DNA of 64,000 nucleotides from Gymnogyps californianus (lineage: Eukaryota; Chordata; Aves; Accipitriformes; Cathartidae), in assembly GCF_018139145.2 (NCBI RefSeq), contig NC_059471.1, positions 216,771,494 through 216,835,493 of the forward strand, written 5' to 3'. Made by a program: the position numbers and the translations under genes. Shown here piece after piece: positions 59,201 to 64,000 of the stretch. Each line of letters opens with the position of its first letter. Position 1 is the first letter of the stretch. The notes below the pieces were generated by a model, which was not told the DNA's origin, ran no database searches, and saw only the letters and a list, made by a program, of their open reading frames with translations.

Positions 59201-61052
59201 CAGCATCCAATTTGTCCAAATTTGCTGCCTCCAGTAGCACAGCATTGTTGTTCAGGGCTGTTATGATGCAAATCCATTTTCCTCGTTAGCTTGGACCAGA
59301 CCCTGGCTGCCAAATGAGGTGAATGATCAGAGGCAATTCAGATACCTGCTTTTCATCTGTATTTACTCTGGAAGCTGTTTCTGTTTTCCCCAAACACGTT
59401 CTGCAGGCATCTCTCCTTGTAAAACGAGCCCGCTGAGCCTCATCTCAACCCTTCAGACAAATAGTGGTGGCTACTGAAATTGTGGTGTTATTTCCCTGCT
59501 GTAAATATCTTCAAGGGCATATGGTAAACTTCCCGTCATTTCCTTTTCTGCAGCTCTGGCTCTGTAGACAAGGTGTGCGCTTATTAATGACTAGAGCCCG
59601 GAGCACAGCTGGTTCTTTGATCGCTTTTTCTTGCCTTCCTAAATAGCAATATTAGCGTGCCCCAATTGAGTTAAGTTTTTCTGCCAACTTACTAATGAAT
59701 GTGATTAGATTGAAACTGCGCGTAGCTTAACGTCGCCTGGCTTGATTTGTAGTCTCGATCTCAAAAGTGCGGTATCTTTACACTGGCAGCTATTTATATA
59801 CAGGATCTTTGCATTCCTGTGCAAACAGTTGTACCTCAGCAGCACGGACACAGTTACGCTGGGTGCCAGGTCCATGGCATGAAAGCCACCGAGCTGTCCT
59901 CTGTGGTGTTGCATGCCCAGGGTAGTGAGCAAGTAAAATAATTGTGCTCAGATTGCACTCTTAATATGTGTGTGGTCGCTTACCTGGGTATCTTAGAGTG
60001 ATTTGTGTTGTGCATACTCTTGTCTCATAATTTCCATGTGACTGAGTATGGTTAAAAGCCAACCCAGCTCAACAGCATCTCAGGTCAGCTCTGTGCTCTA
60101 CATGAAAATCAGTAGGGATCCCATTCTGTTTCCTGTAGGTTACTCGCACACATGGAGAAAAAGTATCATGGATTTGCATTATTTGATCCCTTAATTGACA
60201 AATGTCAGGAGCTGAATTAGCTATAGTAACTGAAATCTCCTCGGAGGTCCCTTTGGGTCAGATGGAGGAGTACCAGGGGTGCTAGTGCATCTTTTTATTG
60301 GAGGTCAATGTATTAATTCTCTCCCTGGGGCTCTCAAACCAACATCTTTCCCCACTTCTCAATTCCCTTTGCAGAGCAACAGGTATTCATTACGACAGGC
60401 TGATAAGGAACAAGAATCTTCAAAGGAGGTTTCGTATTTATTTACTCGTTGCTCCTAATTTTGACATTGCCCGAGGCTTATCATGTTTGTCCTTAGAAGA
60501 GGGAAAGAATAGGCAGAGATGGGCTTACTGCAGAATATAGTTACTCCCTAATCAGTAAGGAACAGAATAATTTAGAAAAGATGATGATGTACTTAATGAC
60601 CATGTCTTTTTCCTTCAAACCAAGACCATGAAATTGTTATCCTCATTAAAGAGCTCTAAAGTTGCTTGCTTAAAGTGGCTCAGCACATTTATGCTTCCCT
60701 CTTTCTAGTGCAGTCACCCCCCTGTTTGCTCCAACCATGTGTTTATGGGTCCTGGTACCCTCTGGGCATTGCTGTTCATACCAAGATGGCAGGGAGTCTC
60801 AGGAACCTACCAAACTATGTCGTTCTCCTTGGTGACGAGGAAAGCAGAAGAGGAACCCAAGTCACTGCAGCATGGGTCTGACCGATTCTCTCATTAATAG
60901 ATCTGACCGTTGGGCAGTCTGCGTGTTTCTTGGGTCTGCCCATGACTTGGCTACGGAGACGCTGTGACCTTAGGCAGGATTTTATGTTCTCGTTTCTAGG
61001 CCTGTTGCACACATACATGCTGTTCCTGAGTGTTCAGCAATGGCTACTCTTT
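56299..61052. other. unique non-coding sequence
   Basis: No gene recognised. It contains the 17-bp tandem repeat at 57252-57294. Small overlapping frames at 56.4-56.8 kb (136 codons minus, 77 plus) have no domain. Confidence 0.5.
57252..57294. repeat. 17-bp tandem repeat, about 2.5 copies
   Basis: AATAAATTTGGTATAAC (57252-57268), AATAAATTTGGCATAAT (57269-57285) and the partial AATAAATTA (57286-57294). The two full units differ at two positions. Confidence 0.95.
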
Positions 61053-61057
61053 GCCTC
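61053..61057. repeat. target-site duplication, left copy (GCCTC)
   Basis: Perfect match to 62177-62181. Confidence 0.88.
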
Positions 61058-61461
61058 TGTCATGGTTTAAGCCCAGCCAGCAACAAAGCACCACGCAGCC
61101 GCTCGCTCAGTCCTCCCCCCCGGTGGGATGGGGAGAAAATACAACAAAAAGCTCGTGGGTCGAGACAAGGGCAGGGAGGGATCACTCACCACTTATGGTC
61201 ACAGGCAAAACAGACTTGATTTTGGGGGAAAATAAACCAATTTGTTAACAACCAAATCTGAGTAGGATGATGAGAAATAGAAGCATATCTTAAAAACACC
61301 CCTTCAACCCACCCCTCCTTTCTTCCCGGGCCCAGTTTTGCTCCCGATACCTCTACCTTCTCCCCTGCAGCGGTGCAGGGGGACGGGGAATGGGGGTTGT
61401 GGTCAGTTCATCACACGTTGTTTCTGCCGCTCCTTCCTCCTCAGGGGGAGGACTCCTCACA

Positions 61462-61745
61462 CTCTGCCCCTGCTCCAGCGTGGGGTCCCTCCCACGGGGG
61501 TCAGCCCTCCATGATTTTCTCCAACTCACATCCTTTCCACACACTGCAGTCCTCCACAAACTGCTCCAGCGTGGGCTTTCCCACAGAGTCACGGCCTTTT
61601 CCGGGCCCAGCCACCTGCTCTGGTGTGGGGTCCTCCACGGGCTGCAGGGGAATCTCTGCTCCGCCGTTAACCTTCATGGGCTGCAGGGGCACAGCCTGCC
61701 GTCTCACCACGGGCTGCAGGGGAATCTCTGCTCTGGCGCACCTCC
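61462..61745 (-). repeat. degenerate tandem repeats inside LTR-A copy 3
   Basis: CTGCTCCAGCGTGGG-, CCACGGGCTGCAGGGGAATC- and CATGGGCTGCAGGGGCAC-type units recur. Similar in number to copy 1 and fewer than copy 2. Confidence 0.75.
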
Positions 61746-61815
61746 TCCCTCTCCTCCATCTTCACTGACCTCGGTGTCTGCATGGTTGTTTCTCTCACAT
61801 CCCACTCCTCTCTTC

Positions 61816-61911
61816 ACTGTAGCTCCTCTTCTTCTTCCATCTTCTTCCTCTCCTTCTCTTTTTACTGTAGCTCTTCTTCTTCTTCCTTCTCCTCCTCCTC
61901 CTCCATCTTCC
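61816..61911. repeat. 48-bp tandem duplication in a TTC/TCC-rich tract
   Basis: ACTGTAGCTC at 61816 and 61864 begins two 48-bp pyrimidine-rich units. Absent from copies 1 and 2 at the corresponding place. Confidence 0.8.
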
Positions 61912-61984
61912 TCCACCCTTTTACTCTCTACCTCAGCAGTCTTTTCCCCTTCTTAAGTACACTATCACAGAGGTACAACCACCG

Positions 61985-62132
61985 TTGCTGATTGGCTCGG
62001 CCTTGTCCAGAGGCGGGTCCGACTTGGAGCCAGGGAAGCTTCTAGTAGCTTCTTCCCATTGCTGATTGGCTTGGCCTTGGCCAGAGGCGGGTCCAAGTTT
62101 GGAGCTGGGGAAGCTTCTAGCAGCTTCTGACA
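61985..62132 (-). repeat. 74-bp direct duplication in U3 of LTR-A copy 3
   Basis: GCTGATTGGC occurs at 61987 and 62061, each followed by a TTGGCCTTG-like block, AGGCGGGTCC and GGGAAGCTTCTAG. On the sense strand each unit carries CCAATCAG, a canonical CCAAT box. Copies 1 and 2 have one unit with CCCATCAG instead. Confidence 0.88.
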
Positions 62133-62176
62133 GGAGCTGCCCCTGTAGCCCCTCCGCCGCCACACAAACCAACACA

Positions 62177-62181
62177 GCCTC
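62177..62181. repeat. target-site duplication, right copy (GCCTC)
   Basis: Perfect partner of 61053-61057. Confidence 0.88.
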
Positions 62182-64000
62182 AGTTTCCTTACTTGTAAAA
62201 TTCGCCTCTTTTACTCACACTAATATTCTATGGTGTGTGAGTAGACTTTCACCACTGGTGAATTTGGCTCTTAGTGAAACACAGAGCAGCTTCCTTGATT
62301 AACCGAATACTGTCCCATCCGGATTCTCAAGTCAGGCAATAAGGTAGATGGAAATGACCTAGTATCTATGTTCTTCTACTCCATCTGACGTGTTTCAGGG
62401 CCATATCTTTGACGGCTTAGGGTACAGGATTAAAATGTGGAAAGGAGGGTTAAGGGATGAACTTGACGTTGACTGGGATAGAGGGACTTAATGCTCTGCC
62501 ACAGATTTCTGGGGTGATGGTGTCTTATTTCCTGCTGTAAAATGGAAGTGGTCTGGCCATGTGGAGAGAGCAGGGCTGTCCATGGAACTGCGTTTCCCAA
62601 ATACTTGCCAAGGACGCAGGGCTGTGGGATGTTACCATCCTACAACTGCTGGTTGAACTGGGCCTCCTGGCCGTTTCTCCACGTTGGCTAAAAGGAAAGC
62701 CAACTGCTGCAGAGAGGACAGCCAGAATCACTCACCAGCCCCTCGCTGTAGATGCCACAGTGTTCCGATGCCTGAGTTAGGTGTCTATAGCAGGACGTCT
62801 AAACTTGGCCCTACGTGCTCCTGGAGGCAGTAGCTCCATCAAGCCCCGATACTCCAGGACGTTCCCAGGTGGGCCCTGGAGTTACAATCTCTTGGTTTGG
62901 GCTTTTCATTTGCCCCGCTGGTTTTTTTTTTGAAGTAACCCCTGATTTAACTGATTGGCCGTACCCCCGTCCGCACACCGGAGAGTAATCAGTCAGTTGG
63001 ATGATAATGAAAGATCACGCCATCTGTCTGCTTATTTAATGGAGTGTCAGCACATAGCAAATAGGAAGTAATTGGATTGACAGACACAGACCCAGTTATT
63101 AGGCTGTTTGCTATCTGATTGGGAAAAGCAGAGGAGCAGAGAGGTGTAGCAAAGCTAATCTGATAGTGTCTGTTGTTGTAAGCGCACACAATCTGCCACA
63201 CCAAATTCACGGGCTTTGAAACCGCTGGCTGGTTGGAGTTGTTCCTCGCTGCCGTCCGCTCCAAAGCCATCCTTGCATTCGTATTACAAATCATTATAAT
63301 GCAATCTAATAAAAAACAGTTTGCATAAAGATGGTGCCCATTTATAAAGCTGTCACCACAGCTACTCTATTAATAGAGCCATTTTAAAGATTTATAGTCA
63401 GCATATGTTACTTTTTACAGGGGCCAGATTGAGAGCTGTGGGGTTTGAGCATGAAGAATGTGCCACCAGATCAGATTTAAAAATAATATGAATAATAAGT
63501 TAATTTTTACGAAGCTACTGTGCTCAGGAGAGAATGTGAAGTTGGGGGGGGGTATCATTACATTTCAGTGGTGGTCAACAAACTGAATGTAATATGGCAT
63601 TAAAGGAAATAGGATTTAATAATATGAAAAGCTAAAGTTAGTGAACTTCATATTTCAGGCCGCTTTGTGTAATAGGATGACATTATATGATGGTTCTGTT
63701 AACATCTTTATCGATGCATGATGCTAAAGCGTTTTAAACGCATTTAATGAAACCCCACAATATTTCTGGGCAACAGGCTGGAATTCATTTAGAATTGACT
63801 GTCAAGATTGTTTAAAATTCTAATGCTTTTTAAGCAAGGCTGTATGTATTTTCGTCCTTGCACAGTACCGAACATATCAGTAGTAGTGAAATCGTGTTAC
63901 CTGTTGTAGTGTCATGGGCAGTAAAGCATTGCCATTACTTTTATAGTAAGTTAGAAACAGAAGAAGCGGTGGGATCCTACAGGTTTGACTTCATCTCATG
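62182..64000. other. unique non-coding sequence, AT-rich at the end
   Basis: No gene recognised. The last 700 bp is AT-rich and motif-dense (for example AATAATATGAATAATAAG near 63482) and may hold a conserved non-coding element. A G9 run lies at 63543-63551 and a 13-bp palindrome (GCGTTTTAAACGC) at 63729-63741. Confidence 0.45.

Larger units (their letters stand above)
61058..62176 (-). mobile_element. solo LTR, endogenous retrovirus family LTR-A (copy 3)
   Basis: A 1119-bp reverse solo LTR. On the plus strand it starts TGTCATGGTTTAAGCCC and ends AAACCAACACA, bounded by perfect GCCTC duplications. It has the same order as copies 1 and 2 but three peculiarities: a 74-bp direct duplication in U3 (61985-62132), a 48-bp duplication of a TTC/TCC-rich tract (61816-61911), and loss of the ATTAAA/AATAAA signal (sense strand reads AAATTGGTTTATTT). 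No proviral interior. Open frames of 188 codons (plus, 61390-61956) and 131 codons reflect GC-rich and pyrimidine repeats only. Confidence 0.94.

Noticed and set aside
1..64000. CRISPR arrays, bacterial operons, ribosome-binding sites, tRNAs
   Set aside because: The sequence is vertebrate nuclear DNA. No spaced direct-repeat array or tRNA cloverleaf was seen on reading both strands by eye.

Overview
This window looks like nuclear DNA from a bird, most likely a neognath other than a galliform. The evidence is the repeat content: about ten 5'-truncated CR1 LINE fragments ending in the avian ATTCTATGATTCTATG-type 3' terminus, and solo endogenous-retrovirus LTRs of bird type. Between the repeats the DNA is AT-rich and non-coding. 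I could not recognise any functional protein-coding gene, tRNA, rRNA or other RNA gene on either strand. The longest open frames are either fragments of CR1 reverse transcriptase or lie in the GC-rich, stop-poor LTR repeats. The window reads as a gene desert or the interior of a very large intron.

Layout: 1-12 kb is mostly unique sequence with three CR1 pieces (4.5-5.3, 9.5 and 11.5 kb). At 12.17-13.13 kb lies the first solo LTR of a GC-rich family, called LTR-A here. A fossil MIR-like SINE follows at 13.8-14.0 kb and a CR1 at 14.7-15.3 kb. A short CR1 at 17.5 kb stands just before the second LTR-A copy (17.80-18.94 kb, reverse). From 19 to 26.8 kb the DNA is unique apart from an 87-bp pyrimidine tract. 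The longest forward CR1 (26.8-28.2 kb) keeps recognisable but broken reverse transcriptase. A different solo LTR (LTR-B, 31.90-32.48 kb) has a clear TATA box and poly(A) signal. Just after it is a 1.5-kb reverse CR1 (32.65-34.14 kb). CR1 pieces recur at 37.1, 39.8, 52.6 and 56.2 kb. The third LTR-A copy (61.06-62.18 kb, reverse) carries a duplicated U3 segment. Long unique stretches (40-52.6 kb, 56.3-61 kb, 62.2-64 kb) hold a few MIR-like fossils, short tandem repeats and several homeobox-motif-rich segments that could be conserved non-coding elements.

Nothing here forms an operon or a working gene set. The best-supported biology is mobile-element history. Four LTR insertions have 5-bp target-site duplications (three perfect, one with a single mismatch). 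The LTR-A copies differ in internal repeat number. The 3' ends of the two LTR families are homologous. Two CR1 insertions share the same stop codon and one-base deletion. The possible regulatory elements are inferred from base composition and motifs only and need a cross-species alignment.
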